A stretch of 21,303 nucleotides of DNA from Gracilaria domingensis. Its lineage: Eukaryota > Rhodophyta > Florideophyceae > Gracilariales > Gracilariaceae. The notes beneath the pieces are model-generated. The model was given only the letters and a program-made list of their open reading frames with translations. It did not search any database and was not told the DNA's origin. Of this stretch, positions 1 to 8,340 are shown in pieces; positions within the stretch are counted from its first letter, which is position 1, and each line of letters begins with the position of its first letter. The stretch covers positions 1-21,303 of the forward strand of contig VCMS01000520.1 of NCBI GenBank assembly GCA_022539475.1, written 5' to 3'. Both the position numbers and the translations under genes were made by a program.

Positions 1-111
1 GCATACTTTTCCCAGGAGGCGAGTGTCGAAACTGACGGGTCGTTTCTGAGACGGTACGCTAAACATATTCTTTATCTCTGCAAGAGGCTTTCAATCTTTG
101 GCAGAAGGTAG
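1..111 (+). pseudogene. C-terminal or internal fragment of an unrecognised protein, open through the left edge
   Basis: Frame 1 is open from the first base to a TAG at 109-111, giving 36 residues of ordinary-looking composition (acidic start, then an Arg/Lys/Leu-rich helix-like part ending in ILYLCKRLSIFGRR). It has no start codon in the window, so it continues to the left. A second open frame (50-511) overlaps its end with a one-step frame change, and the two may be one coding region split by a single-base error or mutation. I recognise no family. Confidence 0.3.
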
Positions 112-511
112 TCATTCGAAGAAGAAGAAGTTTACATTGGAAGAAGCGTATGAGAAGGTAGGAAGTAGAACCAAAGTTTGCAAATGCGCACCGTTCGGAG
201 TACCTTGTTCAACACGAGGAGCAGCACGAATTCGAAGTACCTTTCGAAATAAGAAGCTCTGGGAAGGAAAGGAATTTCGAGAAGGAGTTCTGGGTTTTGC
301 TCGTGATAAGCTGGCAAAGAGTGTAACAGGCGATGGATATGTTGAAACCTGCCACTGGTCTACGCACGACTGCAACGCACAGTCTGGAACGCAAAAAGCG
401 GTAGACGAGTCTACAACCGCAGAGCATGGCCACCACGTTCGGCTACGTAGGAAGGCTCAGCCGCCAGTTCGCTGCAAGGGTCTTAAGGACTCTGATGTTA
501 AGATTAGATGA
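98..511 (+). CDS. Hypothetical protein fragment, lysine-rich N-terminus
   Basis: The frame is open from base 50 to the stop at 509-511; there is no ATG near the front, and the nearest usable start is TTG at 98. The product (about 137 aa) begins with a KKKK stretch followed by a charged helix-like segment (FTLEEAYEKVGSRTK), several Cys residues (CKC, then a CHW/HDC region near the middle) and an Arg/Lys-rich end. The overlap with the frame ending at 111 suggests a continuation by frameshift. The Cys/His residues do not form a spacing I can assign to a known zinc finger. It lies in the purine-rich region where plus-strand frames look most protein-like. No function is proposed. Confidence 0.3.
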   Translation: MAEGSHSKKKKFTLEEAYEKVGSRTKVCKCAPFGVPCSTRGAARIRSTFRNKKLWEGKEFREGVLGFARDKLAKSVTGDGYVETCHWSTHDCNAQSGTQKAVDESTTAEHGHHVRLRRKAQPPVRCKGLKDSDVKIR

Positions 512-658
512 GAGCAATAGCCATCGCAGAAAGAAGCTGGGCCACTTCAAGACGAAAGACGGCTCGACGAGAGAATGCCAATGAGAGCAGGCGGTGAAAC
601 CTAATCATTTAAGACGAAAAGAAGTCAAAGCGGAGGGTTAAAAGCGTCTGTTCAGTTG

Positions 659-919
659 ATGACTCAAGTTACCAGTCATCGCTGCGGAGTCTTGGTGCGA
701 CAGTGGGATAGCAACTTGTTGAAAAGTCATCCAGATCTCCATTGGCAGCGGACCAGACTCAGATGGAGTACAAGCTGTGTGTCTCACACAGAGGCAACAG
801 CTGAACGTTCAATGACACAGTTTAACTTACAAATGAGGGTATGTGGGCCGCAGGTCGGGAAAAGCCAACGCGCTGAAGAAGAAGCTATGACAGTGTTCGA
901 TCGTGGCTACAGTTGGTGA
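659..919 (+). CDS. Hypothetical small ORF
   Basis: An ATG at 659 opens 86 codons ending in TGA. The product has scattered Trp, His and Cys residues and an acidic patch near the end (RAEEEAMTVFD). No signal peptide or motif is recognised. It may be a piece of the same broken plus-strand coding region as its neighbours, or a chance frame in purine-rich DNA. Confidence 0.18.
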   Translation: MTQVTSHRCGVLVRQWDSNLLKSHPDLHWQRTRLRWSTSCVSHTEATAERSMTQFNLQMRVCGPQVGKSQRAEEEAMTVFDRGYSW

Positions 920-984
920 AGACCTTTTATTAAGATTACATAAGCAAGATGGCGATGGAGTCGGGAAAGAATGTCATCAACTAA

Positions 985-1143
985 ACTCTAGTGTACCACG
1001 TCAGGCACTGGAAGTGCGATAACATCTACAAGCAAGCTAACACCAACGAGGCACTTGTTCGTGAGCGTCTACGCTCTTTGAAACGTCGTGCACCTAGGAT
1101 GCAGTATTTTGGCATGCAGCGTATCACTGGCATAAACTCCTGA
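985..1143 (+). pseudogene. Open plus-strand segment, basic helix-like peptide
   Basis: Between a TAA at 982-984 and a TGA at 1141-1143 there are 52 open codons without an ATG at the front. The middle reads as a natural basic helix (NEALVRERLRSLKRRAPRMQ). It contains a 6-bp inverted repeat (GAGCGT/ACGCTC) that probably only reflects codon use. It looks like an exon or a frameshift-isolated coding fragment. Family unknown. Confidence 0.25.
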
Positions 1144-1379
1144 CACGTGGTCTATGGGAGAATTGTTCTAGTGGAGGTCGGACGAGCAACGCACTTAATG
1201 GGGACGCATGCACTGAACAGATTCGCTCTTCTTTGCGTATGTCCTTTTTGTTGAAGCAGACGTACGAGCTTCGAGAACAGAGGTTTTCTGTAATCTAGAA
1301 GCGGCTTTGATCGAGAAATGGAGAGTTGGTCTGGCTGACAGAGAGTTTCGAGCAGCTATTGCGACGGATCAATTAGTTT

Positions 1380-1577
1380 GTGGAATTTATACTAACAGGA
1401 CTTCTTCCGAATGCGGGAAGCTTTCGAAAGAAGGGCTTCTTCCGACTTCTTCCAGGATACCAGAGAAACCGAATCATACATGAGATCCCCGAATCATCAA
1501 ACGCCAGGGCAAGATGGATTGAGGTACATGCATACAGAAGAAGGCATAGTGAGATGAATGGGAGGCAAGCACAGTAG
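1380..1577 (+). CDS. Hypothetical small ORF, Arg-rich
   Basis: The frame is open from a GTG at 1380, with no upstream ATG, for 65 codons. The product is rich in Arg and Ile (KKGFFRLLPGYQRNRIIHEI, then an RARWIEVHAYRRRH segment). The bases just before it (about 1,300-1,375) hold two further short protein-like pieces in other frames (GFDREMESW and LTESFEQLLRRIN), consistent with a coding stretch interrupted by frame changes. No family recognised. Confidence 0.22.
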   Translation: MEFILTGLLPNAGSFRKKGFFRLLPGYQRNRIIHEIPESSNARARWIEVHAYRRRHSEMNGRQAQ

Positions 1578-1583
1578 AAAGAC

Positions 1584-1802
1584 ATGTGTTGTGAAGAAGT
1601 AGGAGCTTATACGGCTGGATGCCCGACTAGGAGCGTGAATGTGGCTTTAATGGGTTTCAAGATTAATAGGGTGGAAAGGGAAGAGGAATGTATGCCGCCG
1701 AAAGACAGGGGGGCGAAGAGGGTGTATGAACTTCTAATCTACTGCCGCTTGGTAGAAAGCGGCGCAGTTATCCGGAATAGGTCACCGACACTTGCGAGAT
1801 GA
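1584..1802 (+). CDS. Hypothetical small ORF, charged
   Basis: ATG at 1584, stop TGA at 1800-1802, 72 codons. The middle is charged and helix-like (KINRVEREEECMPPKDRGAK) followed by a hydrophobic VYELLIYCRLV segment too short to be a confident membrane span. It begins seven bases after the preceding frame ends, which fits a single interrupted coding region. Function unknown. Confidence 0.25.
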   Translation: MCCEEVGAYTAGCPTRSVNVALMGFKINRVEREEECMPPKDRGAKRVYELLIYCRLVESGAVIRNRSPTLAR

Positions 1803-2340
1803 GGGATAAGCTGGAAGAAGAAGACCCGGGTACTTTTATGATGGTGTCCGGAAGTGTGTTCGTTTCAAGGTTATGGGTGCATGTAAAGGGTTCATACCAC
1901 CACTACGAACAGTTCCTCGCAACACGGCATTGAAGTTATGGCACGGGGATGTTTGTGAGGACGTTTTCGCTTCTGTCCTAGATCTTATTATTTTACGGCA
2001 GAGGTGATGTGTATCCATGCAGGCGCATTCAAATGAGGATGGAAGATTCCCCGAGATTTCCTTGTTTCGTTACGACACTGTAAAATGTACCCTGGAAATC
2101 CAGAACTATCAGGATGCGGACAAGGGACCTTAACGCCACACTTTTCAGAACCTCACGTTCAACGAGGATGAAGACCTGGTTAGTCATAGAAAGGGAGAGA
2201 ACACAAAGGAAAGAATCCAGAACCATCGAATTTGGAGGAGCGAAGAAGTGAATCGAGGTGATAGTAGAGGGTGTGTGTGTTATAACAGTATGGAGAAGAT
2301 GGACGAAGATGAACATTATGAAGTGGGAGGAGATTGAAAA

Positions 2341-2442
2341 CAGATCTTTGACGGAATGAGTGAAGAGGAACTGAGTGAATATGATGTGAAACTGGTTGTG
2401 GTAAATCTATGTGTCGAATATAAATTTCCGAAAAGAACTTGA
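2341..2442 (+). pseudogene. Short acidic coding-like fragment
   Basis: A 33-codon open stretch between a TGA at 2335-2337 and a TGA at 2440-2442 reads FDGMSEEELSEYDVKLVVV, an acidic helix followed by a hydrophobic strand. It is below normal ORF thresholds and is listed because it looks coding. Its internal ATG is at 2356. No family assigned. Confidence 0.2.
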
Positions 2443-2565
2443 TCTTGGTAGATCGAGAGAAAAGTTTAAGAATTGTGATCGCGACGACTATACCAAGATT
2501 GAAGGGTAGGATGGATACCATACCATAACACTTCAATTCTGGAGAGCGTCTGACAAGTGGGAACT

Positions 2566-2775
2566 ATGTTTATTAGAGAAGAGATTCTGTTGTTGAAAGC
2601 ATGTACATCAGTTATGTACTTATGTTTTCCCGTTTTCTACTTGTCTGCACTTTGGTGGAATGAGATCAGCCAAGAAGGAGTAGATGTATGTGCACGGGCG
2701 GGTACTAGAGGTGGCTCACCAATGGCGCCACACAAGTTCGCTCTTGCGTTGATTTCTTGGTGCCGCGATGTTTGA
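2566..2775 (+). CDS. Hypothetical small ORF with one hydrophobic segment
   Basis: An ATG at 2566 (a GTG lies three codons upstream) opens 69 codons to a TGA. Residues about 12-33 are hydrophobic (VMYLCFPVFYLSALWW) and could span a membrane. The rest is soluble in character and contains several Cys. No known family; it could be a chance ORF. Confidence 0.2.
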   Translation: MFIREEILLLKACTSVMYLCFPVFYLSALWWNEISQEGVDVCARAGTRGGSPMAPHKFALALISWCRDV

Positions 2776-3043
2776 CGACTCCGGAGCATAACAATAGTAC
2801 AAATGACAAGGTGGTTTGTTGAGGAGGGGCGGATAACATCTGTTACGAACAAAGGATTCGGGGTCCAAGATCGGAGAGTGGTGTGTGCGTAAGAAGACTG
2901 GGACATATCTGTTCAGAAAAAGTCTGATAGAAAAGCAGGAAATTCCTGAAGGAACAAAGCTTCCGGAACGAGTTTAGAATACCAACGGCAGTACAGGGAT
3001 TTAGCCACCTCTCTCCGGTATACCACCACGATGGAGGCGGGCT

Positions 3044-3199
3044 ATGTTGTTGACGTTCGCATTTTGTAGAAGAAATAGATCCAATGTGTTGATGAGAAAT
3101 GGTGAAGAAGCCGAAGAGAAACCAGCCGGGGAAGAAGGAAATTACATGCGTTTGGAGAATCCATGGACGATCGATGGAGGAGGACGGGCTGATAGGTGA
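3044..3199 (+). CDS. Hypothetical 51-residue ORF, glutamate-rich centre
   Basis: ATG at 3044, TGA at 3197-3199. The N-terminus is short and hydrophobic-basic; the centre is acidic (NGEEAEEKPAGEEGNY), followed by an ENPWTIDGGGRADR end. It is antisense to a 150-codon minus-strand frame (2,843-3,295). I judge the minus frame to be a by-product of purine bias, since a C/T-rich complement yields few stop codons and a Ser/Pro/His-rich peptide. Confidence 0.28.
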   Translation: MLLTFAFCRRNRSNVLMRNGEEAEEKPAGEEGNYMRLENPWTIDGGGRADR

Positions 3200-3237
3200 C
3201 GAATAGAGAGGTTGAGGACGTATGAGCCACCGCTGCC

Positions 3238-3462
3238 ATGCGAGGTCTTTATTCTCAGTGCCGAAACGGTGTGGATGTGTGTCGACAGGAGTCATTGGAC
3301 CATATGCGAGGTCCTACATACTCTTGTGGCGTGAAGAGCGAATGGCCAATCTCAAAACAGAATAATGTGAACATAGTGTTTCGAGCATGCTGTACAGATG
3401 GTGAAGTCCCGATTATGTGTTTGGCGGCAGGAGCGATGCGTAGAGACGAGCGTGTGTTGTGA
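3238..3462 (+). CDS. Hypothetical small ORF, Cys-containing
   Basis: ATG at 3238, TGA at 3460-3462, 74 codons. It contains five Cys residues (CRNGVDVCRQ, YSCG, ACCTDG region) and ends MRRDERVL. It follows the preceding small ORF by 38 bases in the same direction. No signal peptide is evident. Function unknown. Confidence 0.25.
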   Translation: MRGLYSQCRNGVDVCRQESLDHMRGPTYSCGVKSEWPISKQNNVNIVFRACCTDGEVPIMCLAAGAMRRDERVL

Positions 3463-4130
3463 GAGGCTTTATACATCCCATATGAGAGTCTCCCTATGGC
3501 TACTGGAAGCGAGAGGAAAGAATGCCCAAGAGAGAGGATAGCGAGAGCATGTTCAGGGGATATATGTGAATAAGGACCGAGCCTCTGAGCATGTAGTTGG
3601 GTATGCTCTGAAAGATTCCAATTCGTGGTGGAAGAAGGGAGGATGTTCAAGGATTCGGTCATAGAATTGAAACTATCGTAAAGTATGTCTAAACATCACT
3701 GAGTTTCATCAGCCGTTCGGCTGAGATAAAAGCGGTCTGGAACTCCTCGAACCGATGGCTTTTCCCTCGGTGGGTCAAACGTCTCTGTTGAGGCAGTCGT
3801 CAAAGGATGAATGTGTGTCTTATGGCGGAAATGCGTTGAGATGGATACGCGTATGAGAGCAGTTTGGTTGCGAGCTGTACTGCGATTAACACCCTTGACC
3901 TGCAATGGCAGGAAGGCATTACTCGGACCTTGATCAGTTTTTGTGGGTGGTCTTTTGGAAGGACATATGTGACTCATGCTGCCTTGTTGAGTAGGTAGGA
4001 GAAGAGAGAAGAAATGAAGAGGCGAAGGGTGCCGAGGAGGTAATGATAATATTTTAATGGCAGCAAAGACGCGGGAGCAGATTATTAGGAGGCTTAGAAT
4101 ATTAACGAGGTGTATGAAAGTTGGAGGCCC

Positions 4131-4200
4131 CATCTTCTCTATTCTCCTCCTTTAATCACCTACCTGCTTCTTCTTCGTCCTCTCCTCTCTTCACACGCAC
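4131..4200 (+). other. Short pyrimidine-rich tract inside purine-rich DNA
   Basis: About 70 bases are mostly C and T (for example cttcttcttcgtcctctcc), in sharp contrast to the purine-rich top strand on both sides. Such tracts occur in 5' leaders, before 3' splice sites, and at simple-repeat relics. A TTTGAAGTG follows, but no clear AG-ended acceptor does. Confidence 0.35.
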
Positions 4201-4457
4201 TCGTCTAATTTTGAAGTGAAAGAGGTGGATTCATACGAGTGGCGCAACTTAGCCTTCTGTGATGGAAAGCTATGAAGAGACGGAGAATAAAGGTAAGAAA
4301 TAAATGTAGGGTCGATGAAGAGGGTACGGAAGAACATCATGATAGTGACACTGGGTAGTCAAGTTCTAGTTTTGAAGGTAGATTTCATTTCCATCTACTA
4401 CTGGCATGAACCAGTGTGCTCGCACAGGGGACGCCCTTCTCGCAAACGGTTGGGAGA

Positions 4458-4721
4458 ATGGAGAATGAGAAGCATAGAGAGTGTTTCAAAGTGAAGAATT
4501 GTGCTAGTAATATGAAAATAATTGCGATGCAGAGGTTGGACGGATATGAGCGGGTACGGCGGTACTACACTGTATGGGACGAAGCGTCTACCCTTGGTAA
4601 AGTGTCGGCTTTGCTGGAGGAAACGATCAGCGAGTTCTGTTCTTTTCGGCTTCTGATTTTCTCTTCTTTTCGATATCCTTTTTGCTCTTCTTACCAGATC
4701 TTCTACAACGCCGACCCATGA
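4458..4721 (+). CDS. Hypothetical protein, possibly an exon followed by a polypyrimidine/AG splice acceptor
   Basis: ATG at 4458, stop TGA at 4719-4721, 87 codons; the frame is also open upstream to a GTG at 4416. The first ~60 residues look like a natural soluble protein (CASNMKIIAMQRLDGYERV, then EASTLGKVSALLEETISEF). The character then changes to Ser/Phe/Tyr-rich sequence encoded by a pyrimidine-rich run ending TTCTTACCAG (about 4,645-4,697), which resembles an intron 3' end. If this is an intron, the real protein leaves this frame near residue 60. No family recognised. Confidence 0.32.
   Translation: MENEKHRECFKVKNCASNMKIIAMQRLDGYERVRRYYTVWDEASTLGKVSALLEETISEFCSFRLLIFSSFRYPFCSSYQIFYNADP
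4645..4697 (+). promoter_or_regulatory. Possible 3' splice site (polypyrimidine tract plus CAG)
   Basis: A T/C-rich run of about 50 bases in otherwise purine-rich DNA ends in CTTCTTACCAG. This has the form of a eukaryotic polypyrimidine tract and acceptor. The matching donor is not clear. It may equally be a low-complexity tract. Confidence 0.25.
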
Positions 4722-4749
4722 GCGATGCGATTCGGCGTTCGAACATTAG

Positions 4750-5230
4750 GTGGGCCGTGGGAGTCGGCACGGGGGTAGGTCACAAGAATTAAGAAGTGTG
4801 TTCGAGGAGGAGGAAGAAAAGACGAGCTGGCTGGGGGCCACTGCAGTGCTGGGGTGTGCCGCGCGATGGGAGCGCATGGGCGAGGACCGTGGGTCGACTG
4901 ACGAAGAGGTGACGGGTTCGTGGTAAGGGAACTGAGGGGGATGAAAGAGGAGCAGAAGAAGATGATGAAACGCATTGAGAATCTGGAGGGGAGCTCGACG
5001 GAGGTGAATGGGAGGAAGGGGCGGGGTAGGGGTGTGGCAGGGAAGCGCCGGTAATCCGGCGCCGAAGACGAAGATCGTGAACGGCGTTTGAGGTAGGAGT
5101 GTGCATCGGAAGGAGGACGAGGATGCGAGAGATTTGGTACCGGCGAGGATTAGTTTTTTGGGGCGGATGAGGTGATGGGAGGGAGAATTGGTGGCGGAAA
5201 GAGAGGTCTGAAAGAGGAATGGTTGGCGAG
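4750..5230 (+). pseudogene. Broken gene for a charged coiled-coil protein with basic tail (possibly gag-like ORF of a retroelement)
   Basis: Four consecutive plus-strand pieces look like one protein separated by single frame changes. 4,750-4,926 ends in a Glu-rich part (VFEEEEEKTSWLG to STDEEVTG). 4,941-5,054 begins at an ATG and gives a coiled-coil-like heptad segment (MKEEQKKMMKRIENLEG) and a Gly/Arg/Lys tail (NGRKGRGRGVAGKRR). 5,055-5,096 gives SGAEDEDRERRLR. 5,091-5,170 gives RKEDEDARDLVPARISFLGR, followed by EEWLARRGR-type pieces to about 5,250. Acidic region, coiled coil and basic nucleic-acid-binding tail is the layout of many LINE ORF1 and Gag-like proteins, but no zinc knuckle or other diagnostic motif is visible, so the assignment is an inference. 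Minus-strand frames here are Ser/Pro-rich shadows. Confidence 0.35.
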
Positions 5231-5490
5231 AAGGGGACGATCCACCGAGGTAGTGTGGGTGTAGAAGAGGATGAAATTCAGCGAAGGTGGAGAAACAAGA
5301 AGGAAAAGGGGATAGTAAGAAGAGGACGGGTTGGGTTCAGGACTGTTCCAATCCCGGTGTGCTGAATACGGGAGTCAGTGGTTGTTGGATACGAGGAGAA
5401 GTGGAGCTGGGAAGGATGTTGTGCGAAGATAGGAGGCACCAACCAAAAACGACAACACACTATTCCCGTTTAGACCAGTATCGCTAGCAT

Positions 5491-7403
5491 CGAGAAGAGC
5501 AGATTTCCGGTCCGCCTACTCATTCAGCAACCGCTGAATATGATGGTTGACCAGAACAGAGAAAATAACGTGCTCATTCTTCTCGCATCTGAGTCATGAT
5601 CCATAGATTCCCAGACCAAGGGGTTGTTATATTGACGTGAGATTACAGACGTGAGGGAAAATGGACTCAGTGACGCAACACTACAGCATTAGGTTACTAA
5701 ATGGCTTGTAACACTGCACATGTCATCACCATTGAACAAACAATAAACCGGACCACCTCGAAGGCGACTAAAAATCAAAAGCTAACATCGAAATTCATCA
5801 CAAGTTGATCAAAACCCAAGATCACAAGTTCTTTGTTTACATTCATCTATTTCTAGTGATTTTTATTTTGCAATGCGACAACTCATAGCGCTCAAGATGA
5901 CCGTATAGGTCAGCTTCAGATCGTATGCTACACCTCAATACCGTCTGAGTATAACTCAGAATCACCACACAGCAAACCATTACCAACTTAGAATACCATG
6001 TTCATAGGCAGGATTGACATACTAGAAATTACTGTCTCGCGCTTTCACATCATTTTGATCAAATTGCTCAGTAGTATCTTGTCTTGACTAGAATGCTAAG
6101 GATGTCTTGGTTCACTCACAACCTAAAAACTTTTTTTTGAGTCCTCTTGCTACATATATGCCTACATATTCAAGTCTTTTGAATTACATTTCACCAGATT
6201 CCACTCCACACAAATAGCATTCTACCCTCTTTGATCAACATTCAGCGTTAAAAATTTGCGAAACAACGACGTCCTGCACAAGATCTAAAAGATCAACAGC
6301 ATCACACGACACAAAGATAGGGACTTCTCTATTTAATAAGACCTACATCGAAGGTTACAGTCCTGATTGCCTGTTCACATCGTAAGCTATTCGCTAGTGT
6401 CTAGCAGAGCGTTTAGAATATATTGTTACCATCACAAAGAACATTTTGCGGGAAGCAATGATCTCCGAACTAATTCGCCTGTCTCTCCGCTCGTTAGCGT
6501 CCGCCATTGAAAGTCAGTTTTGAGCTGATACAGGCATCCAAATCAGTTTAGACACAAGGGCATAACAAGGAACATCGTCTTGACAGTAGTGGATTGACAC
6601 AGTTTCCCGGTGAGATTCCATAACGATGGCGCCACAGTTTTTTCTCTATTCCCTATTCCCCTTGTTCGTTGTGCCTCCAAGCACATCGGCTAAGAAGCAG
6701 AATCTGACATGTTCTTCAGAATCCCTAACCAGATAACGCTGCTTGGACAGCCACGGAATTCTCCCATATGGCTTGCTACTCGCGCCTCAACTGAACGAAG
6801 GATATTCGCATCTTACGTAACCCCTCGTCAGTGGCGCATTTCTATGTTGGTCTCAGTTAAATACATGCGTTCGGACGTTGTGAGGGTAAAATACGCTATG
6901 CTCAGTTACGGTTAAAAATTAATTCATTATTGGATCGTGATAGCTGCTCTTTGACTCACTAACGGAGAAAGCGTCAAAATTGCGTGGGAAAACTAACCGT
7001 TGTGCAAGCGATATATCTTTGTTAAATACAATGCGATGGACTGCAAAATATTTGTTGCGTTATTTCACGGCGCTTCAATATGTTAGTTCAGCTCAAAGCT
7101 ACGGCTTTCTAACGCACCTTGAGTTCGGTGTGTTTCATTACTTCCGAGTGGAGATTCACCGACCAGTACACGTTCCGAGTGACGATCTGTAGTCACACGA
7201 TAGGTGAGTAGTGGGTATGGATTAAGTAGTACGGATGCTTATAACACAAGAGATCAATTGATTGATGCTGTCCGCTCCGATCTCCGCGCAGATTTTTGGC
7301 TCACTAAGCAAAAGTAGATTCTTCACAGGAATGGCCCAGGTAGGATGTTAAATGGTCTTCCACATTCATTACAACTTCTCAGCATTTGATTCTCTCGACG
7401 CAG
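5491..7403. other. A+C-rich then mixed DNA without a convincing gene
   Basis: From about 5,490 to 6,650 the top strand is rich in A and C with many stops in all frames. A 7-bp hairpin (5,522-5,528 with 5,533-5,539, loop AACC) sits near the left edge, but single hairpins of this size are expected by chance. From 6,700 to 7,200 two short frames (68 and 70 codons, plus strand) exist, but neither has recognisable motifs or convincing composition. An ATCAATTGAT palindrome lies at 7,252-7,261. Confidence 0.4.
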
Positions 7404-7497
7404 TCTGGTCGTTGACCAGATTCATCACTGGCTTTCGTCCACGAAAGACGCGAAGAGCGAATCCGTGGACAATATACAATAAGAGTTCGCTCTTATT
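7404..7497. repeat. Cluster of overlapping perfect inverted repeats (possible structured RNA or cruciform DNA)
   Basis: Three short-loop perfect hairpins lie in a row: TCTGGTC 7,404-7,410 with GACCAGA 7,414-7,420 (loop 3); CTTTCGT 7,432-7,438 with ACGAAAG 7,441-7,447 (loop 2); AATAAGAG 7,478-7,485 with CTCTTATT 7,490-7,497 (loop TTCG). Two alternative pairings compete with them: GTCCACG 7,437-7,443 with CGTGGAC 7,464-7,470 (7 bp), and AAGAGCGAA 7,453-7,461 with TTCGCTCTT 7,486-7,494 (9 bp). The last two together would make an H-type pseudoknot. A further 7-bp pair, CAGCCCT 7,512-7,518 with AGGGCTG 7,551-7,557, lies just downstream. No known ribozyme core (for example hammerhead CUGAUGA with GAAA) is complete. 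Its role is unknown. Confidence 0.5.
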
Positions 7498-7789
7498 ATT
7501 GATCTAGCTAACAGCCCTGGAGAACCATCAAGAAGAGTTAGACGTATAGTAGGGCTGAATGCTCTTATCTATACATAAGGGTTATAGAAGTGCCACGAGG
7601 TTCAACGAGCGATTAATTTGAGGGTGGCAATTGTGCAGCATGTGTTCGTCAATATTATTATTCAACAAGGGGATGAAAACGGCAAAGGATCCACGCGGGA
7701 CTTCCAGACGAAGGACCACGACATACATTAAGGACCAAAATCTGCGCTAGATAAGTACACTCTACTTAAGACAACAGGACTACTGAAAT

Positions 7790-8170
7790 ACAAAACATGG
7801 CGTATAAAAGCCAAGACAGAACTTCAGAGAAGGTTGTGATATGAGAACACGGCAACCCCATATGATGCCGGCACTTTCAGGAATTAGTGATGCATTTAAA
7901 AGAGAAGGGAGCCAATCTCACTAGACCGTAAGCAAAAAAGTTATAGATAATAAGACAAATAGAAAAAGGAGGAGGAAAGGCCAAACAACCAGTGGGCCAA
8001 GGTGAGGGTGGATAATCGTGATAGGGAACACACACCACTAAACGGAAATAGATATCGCTAAACTTCATATTGAGGAGAGACGTGCTATCGAGCAAAGTCA
8101 GACTAAGGTGATTGCTGTTTAGACAGTAGGACGACACCATAGGTGGTTCTGGGTGGTTGACGAAGAGGGT
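7790..8170 (-). repeat. Diverged repeat, copy 2; possible 3' LTR of a minus-strand retroelement
   Basis: By eye this aligns, with many small indels, to 16,100-16,445 in the same orientation. Shared landmarks include AGAAGGGAGC(C/T)AATC, a (C)CAGTGGG(C)CAAGG block, GGATAAT..GA..GGGAAC, and an ACACAC(C)ACTA block followed by GGAA. It also shares GAACTTCAG..GAAGGTT and TTTCAGG with the tandem-repeat zone near 16,130. The other copy sits directly upstream of a minus-strand gag, so an LTR or leader is the simplest reading. The ends (TG..CA, target-site duplication) are not identified. The 87-codon minus-strand frame across this copy is not taken as a gene. Confidence 0.4.
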
Positions 8171-8340
8171 CCCGACACTTCAGACGAGGGGCATGTGTAA
8201 TGGGAACACGACCAACCAGCCACTCTGTCTCTATATCCTCGACCGCATATGATTACTACAATTACAATAATCTTACATCTAGATCGTAACGCTTCAAACC
8301 CGGTGAACGTGTACCACAGAAATTCATTCTTCAAGCTGTT

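Larger units (their letters stand above)
1..5490 (+). other. Purine-rich top-strand region with a sharp right boundary
   Basis: Hand counts of individual 60-base lines give roughly 65-77% A+G in many places (for example 541-600, 3,061-3,120 and 4,981-5,040). A few lines are neutral, such as 1,081-1,140. Near 5,490 the bias ends and A+C-rich sequence begins. Stretches not covered by the small ORFs (512-658, 1,144-1,379, 1,803-2,340, 3,463-4,130, 4,201-4,457, 5,231-5,490) show only the same purine bias and no feature I can support. Confidence 0.5.

Noticed and set aside
2843..4133. Three minus-strand frames of 135-150 codons (2,843-3,295; 3,255-3,662; 3,696-4,133)
   Set aside because: They are the complement of purine-rich DNA, which is poor in stops. 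The products are Ser/Pro/His/Thr-rich without motifs, and protein-like pieces lie on the other strand.
4703..5106. Two overlapping minus-strand frames of 90 and 105 codons
   Set aside because: Ser/Pro-rich composition from a G/A-rich complement; the plus strand carries the more convincing coiled-coil pieces.
5522..5539. 7-bp hairpin at the compositional boundary
   Set aside because: About five such hairpins are expected by chance in the window.
7404..7497. Hammerhead ribozyme in the hairpin cluster
   Set aside because: The reverse strand has TGATGA next to a stem, but the C of the CUGAUGA core and the GAAA after stem II are missing.
7877..8334. Minus-strand frames of 87 and 71 codons over repeat copy 2
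   Set aside because: The sequence aligns to a presumed LTR or leader copy in which these frames are not conserved.
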